DNA from: Thioalkalivibrio paradoxus ARh 1
GTDB lineage: Bacteria; Pseudomonadota; Gammaproteobacteria; Ectothiorhodospirales; Ectothiorhodospiraceae
Assembly: GCF_000227685.2 (NCBI RefSeq)
Contig: NZ_CP007029.1
Coordinates: 1,214,501 to 1,278,500 of the forward strand
Direction of reading: 5' to 3'
Length of the DNA: 64,000 bases
Position 1 is the stretch's first letter. Every line of letters begins with the position of its first letter. Under the pieces are notes generated by a model. That model was not told where the DNA came from and ran no database searches. It saw only the letters and a list, made by a program, of their open reading frames with translations. This document shows positions 16,488 through 23,953 of this stretch, piece after piece. The position numbers were made by a program, and so were the translations under genes.

Positions 16488-17261
16488 ATGCTCGACGTCC
16501 TCAAACCCCTCGTCGGCGCCCTCGCCGCACCCCTGGCGCTGGCGACCCTGCTCGTCCTTTTCGCCGCGCTCGTGTGGTCGCTCGGCCGACGCGGGCTCGG
16601 GCGCCTGCTGCTGGTGCTGGGCCTGCTGCTGGTCTTCCTGGCGTCCTGGGCCCCGGTCGCGAACCGCCTGCTGGCGCCGCTGGAGGCGACGTATCCTCCT
16701 ATCCTGGATCCCCGCGATCACGGGGACGTGACCGCGGTGGTGGTGCTCGGCGCCGGATGGGATCCGGAGCAGGGGGCGCCGGCCTCGGTGCGGTTGAACA
16801 CGAGTTGGTCGGTGCGCCTGATGGAAGGGCTGCGCCTGCTCGAGGCGTTGCCGGAGGCGCGCTTGCTGGTGAGCGGCGCGAGCCGGGACGCAGCGCGCCT
16901 ACCGGTGGCGCGGGGCTACGCGCAGGCGGCCCAGGCGCTGGGGGTGGATCCCGCGCGCATCGCGGTGCTGGATACGCCGGTCGATACCGCGCAGGAGGCG
17001 TACGCGGTGCGGGCGGTGCTGGCGGACGGCGAGTGCTTCTTCCTGGTGACGTCGGCCTCGCACATGCCGCGCGCGGTGCGGCACTTTGAGCGGGCGGGGC
17101 TTGAACCGATTCCGGCGCCCACAGGGTTCAAGACGGGGAGCGAGCGGGTGCGGACGCTGGGGTACTGGCTGCCGTCGGCCGGGAACCTGCGCAAGACCGA
17201 GCGGGCCGTGCACGAGAAGCTGGGCCTGCTCGCGCTGGAACTCGATCACCGGGGACGGTAG
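16488..17261 (+). CDS. ElyC/YdcF-like DUF218 membrane protein, copy 2
   Basis: 257 residues, the same layout as copy 1: two N-terminal hydrophobic segments and a DUF218 domain with AVVVLGAGWDPEQGAP, LLVSGASRDAARLP and SASHMPRAV. It differs from copy 1 along its whole length, including the membrane part (LVWSLGRRGLG versus LALWRGRRVLG). It is therefore an older duplicate, not a recent copy. It is followed by the conserved tail repeat (17257-17385). Confidence 0.85.
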   Translation: MLDVLKPLVGALAAPLALATLLVLFAALVWSLGRRGLGRLLLVLGLLLVFLASWAPVANRLLAPLEATYPPILDPRDHGDVTAVVVLGAGWDPEQGAPASVRLNTSWSVRLMEGLRLLEALPEARLLVSGASRDAARLPVARGYAQAAQALGVDPARIAVLDTPVDTAQEAYAVRAVLADGECFFLVTSASHMPRAVRHFERAGLEPIPAPTGFKTGSERVRTLGYWLPSAGNLRKTERAVHEKLGLLALELDHRGR

Positions 17262-17385
17262 GCGCGCGTCCCGCGTGTCGGCGTTGGCCGCCGCCCGGTC
17301 ACGCGTCTGTCCCCCGCTTCGTCGACGGGCGGCGGGTCGGCTACCGCAATGGGCGTTTGTGCAAGCCCCGCGGAAGCCGTGCCTG
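17257..17385. repeat. Conserved elyC tail repeat, copy 2
   Basis: GGCGCGCGTCCCGCGTGTCG, the shared GGCGTTGGCCGC and CGCAATGGGCGTTTGTGCAA match the tail after copy 1, with an internal deletion of about 20 bases. Confidence 0.7.
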
Positions 17386-17440
17386 CCGAACGGTCGCGCG
17401 CCCCTCGCCCTCACCGCACGGGGGTGCCTGTCCGCCGCCC

Positions 17441-17562
17441 TGAAATCCCGTGTCGCCATCCTCCTCCATTGGAACGGTTCGTGTGGCGTCTGCTGTTGTT
17501 GCTCGATGTATTGTCGGATGGTTTCGAGGGATGCAACGCGCTGGAGCTGCCACAAACCGGAA
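17441..17562 (-). pseudogene. IS200/IS605-type transposase C-terminal scrap
   Basis: On the minus strand this encodes LETIRQYIEQQQQTPHEPFQ, resembling the extreme C-terminus of Y1 transposases (IIRQYIEQQxTP). Nothing else of the gene remains. It lies in the same position relative to the elyC tail as the relic near 13680, suggesting that both trace back to one insertion next to elyC. Confidence 0.5.
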
Positions 17563-17643
17563 CAGAGGTCTTTCCCATCGGGTTGCGGGTCCCGATTTCA
17601 GGATTCAGGTTTACGGAAAAGCAGTGTTCTAATGGTGTTTCTG

Positions 17644-17649
17644 TATACT
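17644..17649 (+). promoter_or_regulatory. Candidate -10 element of the abiEi-like gene
   Basis: TATACT lies 8 bases before the ATG at 17658, so the transcript would be nearly leaderless. No good -35 element is visible at the usual distance. Confidence 0.35.
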
Positions 17650-17657
17650 TGGGGGCC

Positions 17658-18194
17658 ATGGAGCAGTCTGTTGCGATCAAGACATTGGCCGAGTGGGCCC
17701 GGGCTGGGCGCGTCGTGTTTACCGTGGGGGATCTGGCCAAGCTGTTTCCTGCGGACCAGCGGCGGACCCTGCTGGCTGCGCTCGGGAGGTTGGTGGACGA
17801 GGGCGTGCTGGCGCGGGCGTGCCGCGGTGTGTATGTGTATGTACTGACGGGCGATCCGGGTTCCGATGTGATCGAACGCATTGCTGTGGCCCTGCGCCGC
17901 GGCCACTACAGTTACACCAGCCTGGAATCGGCGCTGTCGGAGTATGGGGCGATTTCACAGATTCCGGTCGATCGCCTGACGGCCATGACGACGGGCCGAT
18001 CGGGCGTGTATCGAACGCCCTGGGGCACCATTGAATTCACCCATACCAAGCGGTCACCGGCCGATATTCTGGAAAATACGCGCCTAGTGGGCCGGCCGCT
18101 ACGCATGGCCACACCGCAAGCGGCCTGGCGTGATCTCAAGCGGGTGGGCCGCAACACCCATCTGGTCGATGCGCGGGCCCTGGCCGATGACTGA
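17658..18194 (+). CDS. AbiEi-like antitoxin of a type IV toxin-antitoxin system
   Basis: A 178-residue protein. The N-terminal winged-helix part (about residues 1-80) has FTVGDLAKLFPADQRRTLLA and a GVLARACRGVYVYV strand pair. The C-terminal part contains HYSYTSLESALSEYGAISQI and ends TPQAAWRDLKRVGRNTHLVD. This layout matches AbiEi-type antitoxins, which repress their own operon and counter the nucleotidyltransferase without direct binding. It overlaps the toxin start by 8 bases. The ATG at 17658 follows the -10 element; the frame is open further upstream through the transposase scrap but without family resemblance. Confidence 0.8.
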   Translation: MEQSVAIKTLAEWARAGRVVFTVGDLAKLFPADQRRTLLAALGRLVDEGVLARACRGVYVYVLTGDPGSDVIERIAVALRRGHYSYTSLESALSEYGAISQIPVDRLTAMTTGRSGVYRTPWGTIEFTHTKRSPADILENTRLVGRPLRMATPQAAWRDLKRVGRNTHLVDARALADD

Positions 18195-19083
18195 CCGGGT
18201 CGATTTCGCCGCGCTGACGGCTCGGGCGATGGCGCAGTCGGGTCGTGGCCACATGCGCCCGGTGATCGAAAAGGAACTGCTGCACTACGACATCCTGTTC
18301 GGGCTCGACCGCGACGGGCTGCTCGATGAGTTGACGTTTCAGGGCGGGACGGCGCTTCGTCTCTGCTACGGCTCACCCCGTTTCAGCGAGGATCTGGACT
18401 TTGCCGGCGGGCGAGACTTTTCGCGCGCGCGGGTCGACGGCATCAGGGCCGCACTGGAAGCCTACATCGGCCAGCGCTATGGCCTCGAGGTGATCGTGCG
18501 TGAGCCGGTCGAGCTCGTCGATGATCCGGGCCACCGCGGCATTCATGTCGGCACCTGGCAGATCGCGATCATCACCGCACCCATAGGGCCTGATATTCCG
18601 CGGCAGCGGATCAAGCTCGAAATCGCCAATGTCGAGGCCTATTCTCGACAGCCGCGCAGCCTCCGTCTCAACTATGACTTTCTGCCCGATGGCTACGGCG
18701 ATACGCTGGTGTTGGCCGAATCGCTGGATGAGATCATGGCCGACAAGCTGGTGTCGCTGGTCAATAATCAGCGCTACGTGCGCCATCGGGATATCTGGGA
18801 TTTGCGCTGGCTCAAGCAGCAGGGGGCGGCGGTCAATCCGGGGTGGGTCGCAAGCAAGATCGAGGACTACCGCATCACCGACTACCGCGACCGGCTGGAC
18901 GACCTGCGCGCCAGACTGCCTGCCATCGTCCGTAGCGCTGCCTTTGCCCAGGAAATGAACCGCTTTCTGCCGGTTGACGTGCAGCAACGAACCCTTGCAA
19001 AACCCAAGTTCCTGGATTTTCTTGCCAGCGAGATTGATGGTCTGCTGACAACGGTTCGGAGCGCGCTACAGTCTGGGCGATGA
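18187..19083 (+). CDS. AbiEii-like nucleotidyltransferase toxin
   Basis: A 298-residue protein with the AbiEii/DUF1814 core. The motif FQGGTALRLCYGSPRFSEDL followed by DF (residues about 45-66) is the GG(T)xL...R(F)SxDxDF signature of the nucleotidyltransferase active site. ESLDEIMADKLVSL and RDIWDLRWL form the later helices typical of the family. Relatives transfer nucleotides to tRNA or other acceptors and stop growth. The start ATG 18187 lies within the antitoxin's last codons. The 3' end and the 30 bases after it are duplicated as a scrap at 29528-29670. Confidence 0.87.
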   Translation: MTDRVDFAALTARAMAQSGRGHMRPVIEKELLHYDILFGLDRDGLLDELTFQGGTALRLCYGSPRFSEDLDFAGGRDFSRARVDGIRAALEAYIGQRYGLEVIVREPVELVDDPGHRGIHVGTWQIAIITAPIGPDIPRQRIKLEIANVEAYSRQPRSLRLNYDFLPDGYGDTLVLAESLDEIMADKLVSLVNNQRYVRHRDIWDLRWLKQQGAAVNPGWVASKIEDYRITDYRDRLDDLRARLPAIVRSAAFAQEMNRFLPVDVQQRTLAKPKFLDFLASEIDGLLTTVRSALQSGR

Positions 19084-19221
19084 AATGCGATGTCGACAAG
19101 GACGATCAGCAGAACCGGTCCGGCGGATGCCGCGCAATCGGCCTCGGGCTCCAGGCCGGTTTCGCGGGTGTAGCGGGCGCGCAATTGCCGGGCAGGTCAC
19201 CTGTTCGCCACCCTGAAATCC

Positions 19222-19659
19222 TTGGTCGCGACCCTCCTGATGCCGCTCCCGGACCTCACGCTGGTGGTCAGTGGCGGCAGCCGCCGTACGGGCGTCAAGC
19301 CGGTGGCGCAGGGTTACGCGCAGGCGGCGCAGGCACTCGGGGTGCCGGCCGAGCGCATCGTGGTGCTGGACACGCCCACGGATACGGCACAGGAGGCGTA
19401 CGCGGTGCGGGACGCGCTGGCCGACGGCGAGCGTTTCTTTCTGGTGACGTCCGCCTCGCGCATGCGGCACGCGGTGCGGCACTTCGAGCGGGCCGGCTTG
19501 CAGCCCATCCCGGCGCCGACGGGATTCAAGACGGGGAGCGCGCGGGTGCGGACGCTGGCGTACTGGTTGCCTTCGGCTGGGAATCTGCGCAAGACGGAGC
19601 GGGTGGTGCACGAGACGCTGGGGTTGTGGGCGTTGGATTGGGATCACCGCGGGCGGTAG
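19222..19659 (+). pseudogene. elyC fragment, C-terminal two thirds (fragment B)
   Basis: It encodes LTLVVSGGSRRTGVKPVAQG through VLDTPTDTAQEAYAVRD to WALDWDHRGR, covering roughly residues 115-257 of the full gene. The membrane segments and the first DUF218 strand are missing. The mixed sequence combines the SGGSRR type seen at 23954 with the PAPTGFKTG type of copy 1. The conserved tail repeat follows (19655-19790). Confidence 0.85.
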
Positions 19660-19812
19660 GCGCACGCCACGGGTGTCGGCGTTGGCCGCATCCCGGGTGG
19701 CGGGCGGCGGGTCGGGTACCGCAATGGGCGTTTGCGCAAGCCCCGCGGAAGCCGTGTCTGCCGAACGGTCGCGAGCCCCGCGCCCGCACCGCATGGTGGT
19801 TCATGTAGCGCA

Positions 19813-20105
19813 ACGGGGTCAGACCTTGCCTTATGCCTCGTCGATGCATAGTGGGCTTTCCAGGGATGGACGCAGGGGGCCCGAGGGGGGCTCGACCGTC
19901 ACGTGCGGAGTATCCATGGACGCTGGATCACGTGACGGCGCGTGGTAACCGGCGAGGCCGGATCTACCTTGACGAAGCGGATCATCGGCGGTTCGTCGAG
20001 ACCTGGCGCAAGCGGTGCAGCGGTTCAACCAAGTGCTCTCGGCGTACTGCCTGATGGGCCACCACTACCAGGTGCTGGTGGCGAAATCTGACCCCATGGG
20101 TGACC
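19813..20105 (+). pseudogene. REP-associated tyrosine transposase (RAYT-like) relic
   Basis: Across frames one reads SRAEYPWTLDHVTARGNRRG, then RIYLDEADHRRFVETW, then QRFNQVLSAYCLMGHHYQVL. This is the N-terminal third of a Y1 transposase of the RAYT group (usually RIEYPGALYHVTARGNRR ... YCLMxNHYHLL). The HUH-type pair HYH is degraded to HYQ. GGGGTCAGACC at 19814 and TCTGACCCC at 20088 form inverted ends. RAYTs mobilise REP-like palindromes, so this relic may be linked to the palindrome arrays of the island. Confidence 0.65.
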
Positions 20106-20117
20106 CCATGGGCTGTG

Positions 20118-20549
20118 TCAGTGCTTGCCTGGTTCAGCCACGAAGGGGTTGACGATCTCTACGCCGGCAAACCGGCGCCCTGCCTGCATGTTTTCGGAAA
20201 ACAGGACGGCACAATCGGCCTGGATCGCCATCTGAACGATCATCCCATCCCAGAAAGAAAGCTGGTGTTCGATAGACAACCGCGCCGCCGATACCACGTC
20301 ATTGGTCCGAGGCGTCATCACATCGGCGCGAGCAAACAACATCAGCTTTTCGGTCGCAATACCGGGGTCGACACCCAGCTTGCGGGTTGCGGCCCAGAAA
20401 TACTCCTGCAGCACCTGGATCGAGATCACCGCACGCCCCTGGCTTCTATGCTCCTGCCACAGCGACAAGGCGCGGTCCTGCTTTTCCGGCGCATCCAGGT
20501 CGTCGGTGTAAACCAGCAGGTTGGTATCGAAAAAGCTACGAGCGCTCAT
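20118..20549 (-). CDS. PIN-domain toxin, VapC-like
   Basis: A 143-residue PIN protein. FFDTNLLVYTDD holds the first acidic residue, VLQEYFWAATRK the second and SFWDGMIV the third. At the fourth position the usual SEDLQHG motif reads SENMQAG, so an Asn replaces the Asp. The Glu next to it may compensate; otherwise activity could be reduced. PIN toxins cleave RNA. The ATG at 20549 overlaps the antitoxin's end by 14 bases; the frame could also start at 20561. Confidence 0.85.
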   Translation of the reverse strand: MSARSFFDTNLLVYTDDLDAPEKQDRALSLWQEHRSQGRAVISIQVLQEYFWAATRKLGVDPGIATEKLMLFARADVMTPRTNDVVSAARLSIEHQLSFWDGMIVQMAIQADCAVLFSENMQAGRRFAGVEIVNPFVAEPGKH

Positions 20550-20766
20550 GCACTTCGTCACGGTTGAAGCGCCAGTCTCCGCGCCGGCCCTGCGATAGCT
20601 TGCTCAATTCGCGCAGACGTTCGAATTCTTGGCTCGGCTCGCGCTGACCGGCAAGTTCCTCGAGGTAGTCGCGAATCAACTGGTTCAGACTCTTGCCCCG
20701 GCGGGCCGCCTCGGCCCTTGCCCTCTCGATCAACCTTTCTTCGGCCGACAGCGTGATGTTCTTCAT
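20536..20766 (-). CDS. VapB-like antitoxin (ribbon-helix-helix)
   Basis: A 76-residue protein. MKNITLSAEERLIERARAEA is the N-terminal beta strand and first helix of a ribbon-helix-helix fold, followed by RGKSLNQLIRDYLEELAG. The hydrophilic C-terminal tail would wrap the toxin. It precedes and overlaps the PIN gene, the normal antitoxin-toxin order, and faces the divergent DUF1778 operon across a 213-base gap containing two operator-like palindromes. Confidence 0.85.
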   Translation of the reverse strand: MKNITLSAEERLIERARAEAARRGKSLNQLIRDYLEELAGQREPSQEFERLRELSKLSQGRRGDWRFNRDEVHERS

Positions 20767-20776
20767 GATCCATCAT

Positions 20777-20790
20777 CCTGTGCACACAGG
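20777..20790. promoter_or_regulatory. Candidate vapBC operator
   Basis: CCTGTG-CA-CACAGG is a perfect 6-bp inverted repeat 11 bases upstream of the vapB ATG, downstream of a -10-like TATTCT on the minus strand. Autoregulation by VapB is inferred. Confidence 0.4.
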
Positions 20791-20908
20791 CACACAGAAT
20801 AGCATAGGGATCGGTCCACAGGGGCCAGCGGCATCGATGCGTTGCGTATATGCCGCCGGCCCTTTTTTTCCTGATTCCTCAGCAGCGCGAAGTGATGCGT
20901 TTGAGCGG

Positions 20909-20941
20909 TTGACATTTTTTTCGTGTGTGCCATTCTGGCAC
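20909..20941 (+). promoter_or_regulatory. Promoter/operator of the DUF1778-GNAT operon
   Basis: TTGACA at 20909-20914 is a perfect -35 element. At the -10 position lies the inverted repeat GTGCCA-TTC-TGGCAC (20927-20941), where a ribbon-helix-helix antitoxin would block RNA polymerase. Confidence 0.5.
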
Positions 20942-20979
20942 CAGCTACACGGAGGCTTGGCAACGAGAGGGGTGTCGCA

Positions 20980-21315
20980 ATGACAGCGGCAACGGGAAGA
21001 GAGCAGGAAAAGCGGTTGGTCGCCCGCGCGAGTGCCGAGATTCATCAAAAGATCCAGGAGGCGGCAGAGCTGCAGGGATCGACTGTTTCCCAGTTCCTGC
21101 TGGATGCAGCGCTGGAACGAGCCAGCGAGGTCACCGAGCGGGCTACGCGGATCAACACGAGCCGCGAGGCCTTCGAGAACATGATGGTGGCGCTGGATCA
21201 GCCTGCACGTCCCTTGCCCCGCCTGCGGCAGGCAGCGCGACGTTACAAGGAAGAGGTTCATGCCACGGATCCGGAAGGAGCAGCTGAGCAGAAATCACCA
21301 CCGCGCGGGCTTTGA
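20980..21315 (+). CDS. DUF1778 (TacA-like) antitoxin
   Basis: A 111-residue protein. EKRLVARASAEIHQKIQEAA, then ELQGSTVSQFLLDAALERA, is the ribbon-helix-helix core of DUF1778 antitoxins. The C-terminal extension through about residue 111 probably covers the GNAT active site. The ATG at 20980 has GAGAGGGG 7 bases upstream. It overlaps the GNAT gene by 56 bases. Confidence 0.85.
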   Translation: MTAATGREQEKRLVARASAEIHQKIQEAAELQGSTVSQFLLDAALERASEVTERATRINTSREAFENMMVALDQPARPLPRLRQAARRYKEEVHATDPEGAAEQKSPPRGL

Positions 21316-21775
21316 CTGCGGGGTCGAGGAGCTCAATACGTTCATTCGGAATACGGCCCGGCGACAGGACGAGCGCCATCTCGTGCGGACCACGGTGTTG
21401 GTCGATGTCGATCACCCCGAGCGCATCCTTGCATACTACTCTACGGCCCCCTGCGAGATCGCACCGCCGCCAGGGGTGCGGGCCTGGAGGAACGATCCTC
21501 ACCCGGTGCCCTTCCTGCGGATGGCGCGGCTCGCTTCGGATCTAAGCGTTCGGGGGCGTGGCTTCGGTGAACTCGCGCTGCTTGCCGCCATTGAGGATGC
21601 CGCGACCATCTCCCGGGGATTTACCGCGATTGGTGGGCTGGTAGTGGATGCGAAGGATCAGCACGCGGCCGTTTTTTACGAGCGGTTCGGCTTTGTCAGG
21701 ATCGAAAAAGCTGGACTCCAGCTCTTCATGCCCATTCAGGACTGCGTTTCCCTCATGGATGAGCCGGGGGCGTGA
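21260..21775 (+). CDS. GNAT toxin (TacT/AtaT-like)
   Basis: A 171-residue acetyltransferase paired with a DUF1778 antitoxin. The start RNHHRAGFDCGVEELNTFI is characteristic of this toxin group. The acetyl-CoA loop is at SVRGRGFGELALLAAIE (about residues 95-112), and the late AVFYERFGF carries the conserved tyrosine. Known relatives acetylate the amino acid on charged tRNA and block translation. The second gene of a two-gene operon, followed by gene scraps. Confidence 0.88.
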   Translation: MPRIRKEQLSRNHHRAGFDCGVEELNTFIRNTARRQDERHLVRTTVLVDVDHPERILAYYSTAPCEIAPPPGVRAWRNDPHPVPFLRMARLASDLSVRGRGFGELALLAAIEDAATISRGFTAIGGLVVDAKDQHAAVFYERFGFVRIEKAGLQLFMPIQDCVSLMDEPGA

Positions 21776-21778
21776 TGA

Positions 21779-22036
21779 ACATCGTCCCGCCTGGGGGCTC
21801 GGGTGGGGAGCGTGCCGCGCATGCCCTACGCCTGCGGCGTGGTCGTGCATTTGACCAGCGCGCTGATCGTGCGCGACTGGCTGAGCCGGTACTTCGCAGT
21901 GGACGCGTCGCCGATGAAGCACCTGGTGATGCTGGCACCGGCCAGCTTCGGGTCGTCGCTCGCGCATATGGGGCGGTCGGTGCTGGGGCGGGCGATGAAG
22001 GGCTTCGTGCGCCGCCAGGAGGGGCAGGGGCGCTGA
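21779..22036 (+). pseudogene. Alpha/beta-hydrolase (lipase-like) internal fragment
   Basis: It encodes VVVHLTSALIVRDWLSRYF, then MKHLVMLAPASFGSSLAHMG. This resembles the region around the nucleophile of PGAP1/lipase-like hydrolases (VVHSTGGLVVRDWL ... HLVMLAPANFGSPLA). The STGG nucleophile elbow appears altered to LTSA, and both ends of the gene are missing. The identification is from memory of the family. Confidence 0.5.
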
Positions 22037-22110
22037 TGCGCGAGCGGGCTGCGGCCGGGCAAACCGTGCTGGTAGTGACCGCCTCGGCGGAACTCGCGGT
22101 GCGTGAGGCG
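22030..22110 (+). pseudogene. HAD phosphatase scrap
   Basis: GATGCGCGAGCGGGCTGCGG onwards to GTGAGGCGCTGCGG repeats the stretch 10826-10906 of the broken HAD gene almost base for base. It encodes MRERAAAGQTVLVVTASAE. It then passes straight into a palindromic repeat. Confidence 0.85.
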
Positions 22111-22375
22111 CTGCGGCTGGATCGCCACGGGGCTTCGCCCCTCGCGATGACGGTGGGGGTTGGGGGCCGTCACTGCGAGCCCCGCAGGGGCGTGGCAGTC
22201 CACGCGGCGGCTGGATCGCCACGGGCCTTCGGCCCTCGCGATGACGGTGGGGGGTGATGCCGTCACTGCGAGCCCCTGTCATTGCGAGGCCGAAGGCTGC
22301 GGCAAACTGGCGCGGCAGTCCACGCGCCGGCTGGATCGCCACGGGGCTTCGCACCTCGCGATGACGGTGGGTTTG
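22107..22375. repeat. Three consecutive palindromic repeat copies
   Basis: Right arms ending CTCGCGATGACGGTGGG occur at about 22141, 22236 and 22356, with CACTGCGAGCCCC left arms between them. This fills the gap before brnT. Confidence 0.8.
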
Positions 22376-22415
22376 TGTCTGCCTATTGTTGTAACTACGG
22401 AAAACCAGATACGAT

Positions 22416-22691
22416 ATGGACATCAGCTTCGATCCAGCCAAACGGGAACTGACGCTTGTGGAACGCGGCCTGGATTTTGAGGATGCCACTCAGGTGTTTG
22501 CTGGTGTGACGGTCGAAATGGAGGATCTTCGTCGGGATTATGGCGAACAGCGGATTCTCTGTTACGGCCTGTTGGCAGGGCGTTTGATCGTGATTGGGTA
22601 CACGCCGCGTGGAAGCGTGCGCCATGTTTTCAGCATGAGGAAGGCCAATGACCGGGAAAAAAGGCGGCTCGGGCCGCTCCTTGGGCTCTGA
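22416..22691 (+). CDS. brnT: BrnT-family toxin
   Basis: A 91-residue RNase-type toxin. ISFDPAKRELTLVERGLDFE is the usual BrnT N-terminus (FDxxKxxxNxxxHGxxFE), although the HG is replaced by RG. The middle has YGEQRILCYG, then RLIVIGYTPRG, and the end RHVFSMRKANDREKRR carries the conserved basic helix. It overlaps the antitoxin start by 44 bases. A BrnT toxin cleaves RNA and is repressed by BrnA. Confidence 0.85.
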   Translation: MDISFDPAKRELTLVERGLDFEDATQVFAGVTVEMEDLRRDYGEQRILCYGLLAGRLIVIGYTPRGSVRHVFSMRKANDREKRRLGPLLGL

Positions 22692-22923
22692 CCTGGAGCG
22701 GGTGGATGCGCACGTGATTCAGGACTCCGAGTATGAGGACTTGCCTGAGTTGACGGACGCGATGATCGGTCGTGCGACGGTGCGGAAAGCGGGTCGTCCA
22801 GTCGCTAACAACCCGCGCCTGCAAGTGACCATTCGCCTCCCCGCTGATGTCCTCGCGCGCTGGAAGGCCACCGGGCCAGGCTGGCAGACGCGCATGGCCA
22901 AACGCCTCGAAAAGGTCGAGTAG
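22648..22923 (+). CDS. brnA: BrnA-family antitoxin
   Basis: A 91-residue antitoxin. The C-terminal half contains GRPVANNPRLQVTIRLPADV, then RWKATGPGWQTRMAKRLEKV, the BrnA ribbon-helix-helix with its GPGWQTRM helix-two signature. The acidic N-terminal half ending in ELTDAMIGRATVRKAG would bind the toxin. ATG 22648 is followed by a lysine- and glycine-rich stretch. Confidence 0.85.
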   Translation: MTGKKGGSGRSLGSDLERVDAHVIQDSEYEDLPELTDAMIGRATVRKAGRPVANNPRLQVTIRLPADVLARWKATGPGWQTRMAKRLEKVE

Positions 22924-23025
22924 AAACGAGGTCGGCTTCCGCTGCGCCGGTGTTCGCCCACGGGCTTGCTCGCGAAGCTTCCTGTCAATGAGCCGCTTTC
23001 TACAGATTCGCCCCCCCCGGGGCGA

Positions 23026-23292
23026 TCATCGTTTCTGAACATCCTCCGCGAGCCATGCCTTGATCAGGGACTGATAGGGCATGTCCCGCCGATTCGCCTT
23101 GATCTTGATCCTCTCGAGCAAGGCGATGGGCAGGCGCAGGGAAATGGTCTTGGTCGAGGGCTTGAGATTCGGGAGGCTGACGTTTTGTGCCGCATCCCAG
23201 TCAACGTATTCGCTGGAATCGTGGCTCTCCCAGAAGGCGCGCTCGTCTGCCTCCGTTCGAAACTCAGGTCTGGCTTTCGGATGTTTGGTCAT
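23026..23292 (-). CDS. BrnA/CopG-type antitoxin (second type)
   Basis: An 88-residue protein. The N-terminal part has DERAFWESHDSSEYVDWDAA, and the DNA-binding part STKTISLRLPIALLERIKI followed by RRDMPYQSLIKAWLAEDV, a pattern common for antitoxins of BrnT-like toxins. It is the second gene of the operon and overlaps the toxin end by 29 bases. Its last 55 bases are duplicated as a scrap at 28363-28421. Confidence 0.85.
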   Translation of the reverse strand: MTKHPKARPEFRTEADERAFWESHDSSEYVDWDAAQNVSLPNLKPSTKTISLRLPIALLERIKIKANRRDMPYQSLIKAWLAEDVQKR

Positions 23293-23578
23293 GGATGGCT
23301 CTCTCTTTGCGATGCATGTCTCGGGCGGAAATCACGCGGATCAGGGTGTTCGCAGCGCGCAGGGTGAAGCTGACGTGGAGCCTCCGTCCGTCGTCGGTGA
23401 TGCCCAGTGCGTGATAACGCGGATCCAGCGCGCTGTGTTTCGGGTCGGCGACCACGAGTAGCGGTTGGTTGAAGGAGACCTGCTCGGCCTCCGCCTGGCT
23501 TACGCTGTGCTTGTCGACGCTCTTGCGGGAATTCCCTTCATCCCAGTCGAATCCCCTGACATCGGCCCAATCGATCAT
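23264..23578 (-). CDS. BrnT-like toxin (second type)
   Basis: A 104-residue protein starting at ATG 23578. GFDWDEGNSRKSVDKHSVSQ matches the BrnT start (FxWDxxNxxKxxxKHxVxxxEAE). DPRYHALGITDDGRRLHVSF and a final VISARDMHRKERAIH follow the family. It is convergent with the first brnTA pair, so two different BrnT systems lie end to end. Confidence 0.87.
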   Translation of the reverse strand: MIDWADVRGFDWDEGNSRKSVDKHSVSQAEAEQVSFNQPLLVVADPKHSALDPRYHALGITDDGRRLHVSFTLRAANTLIRVISARDMHRKERAIHDQTSESQT

Positions 23579-23582
23579 CAGC

Positions 23583-23603
23583 TGTATATTGCCACCATAT
23601 ACA
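23583..23603 (-). promoter_or_regulatory. Candidate operator of the second brnT operon
   Basis: TGTATAT-TGCCACC-ATATACA is a perfect 7-bp inverted repeat just upstream of the toxin ATG, in the position of the core promoter. Confidence 0.5.
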
Positions 23604-23639
23604 CATGAAGCCAAAGACGGGAAACCGGGGCCGATTCAT

Positions 23640-23940
23640 TTCCGGCCGGCTAATGACCGCCTCGGCGGAACCCGCGGTGCCCCTCGCGATGACGGTGGGG
23701 GCTTTGTGGCCGTCACTGCGAGCCCCGCACGGGCGTGGCAGTCCATGCGCCGTGTGGATCGCCGCGGGCCTTCGGCCCTCGCGATGACGGTGGGGGCTTT
23801 GTGGCCGTCACTGCGAGCCCGGTACCACCCCCGTCACTGCGAGCCCCGGAGGGGCGCGGCAGTCCATGCGGCGGCTGGATCGCCGCGGGCCTTTGCCACG
23901 GCCTTCGGCCTTGCAATGACAGGCCTCGCGATAACGTTTC
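23640..23940. repeat. Palindromic repeat copies with a HAD scrap
   Basis: GACCGCCTCGGCGGAACCCG at 23653 is a 27-base scrap of the HAD gene, directly joined to a repeat right arm. Three right arms ending ATGACGGTGGGG or a variant and two or more left arms follow. The stretch ends with GATAACGTTTCTGTG, shared with other elyC upstream regions. Confidence 0.75.
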
Positions 23941-23953
23941 TGTGCGCTGACGC

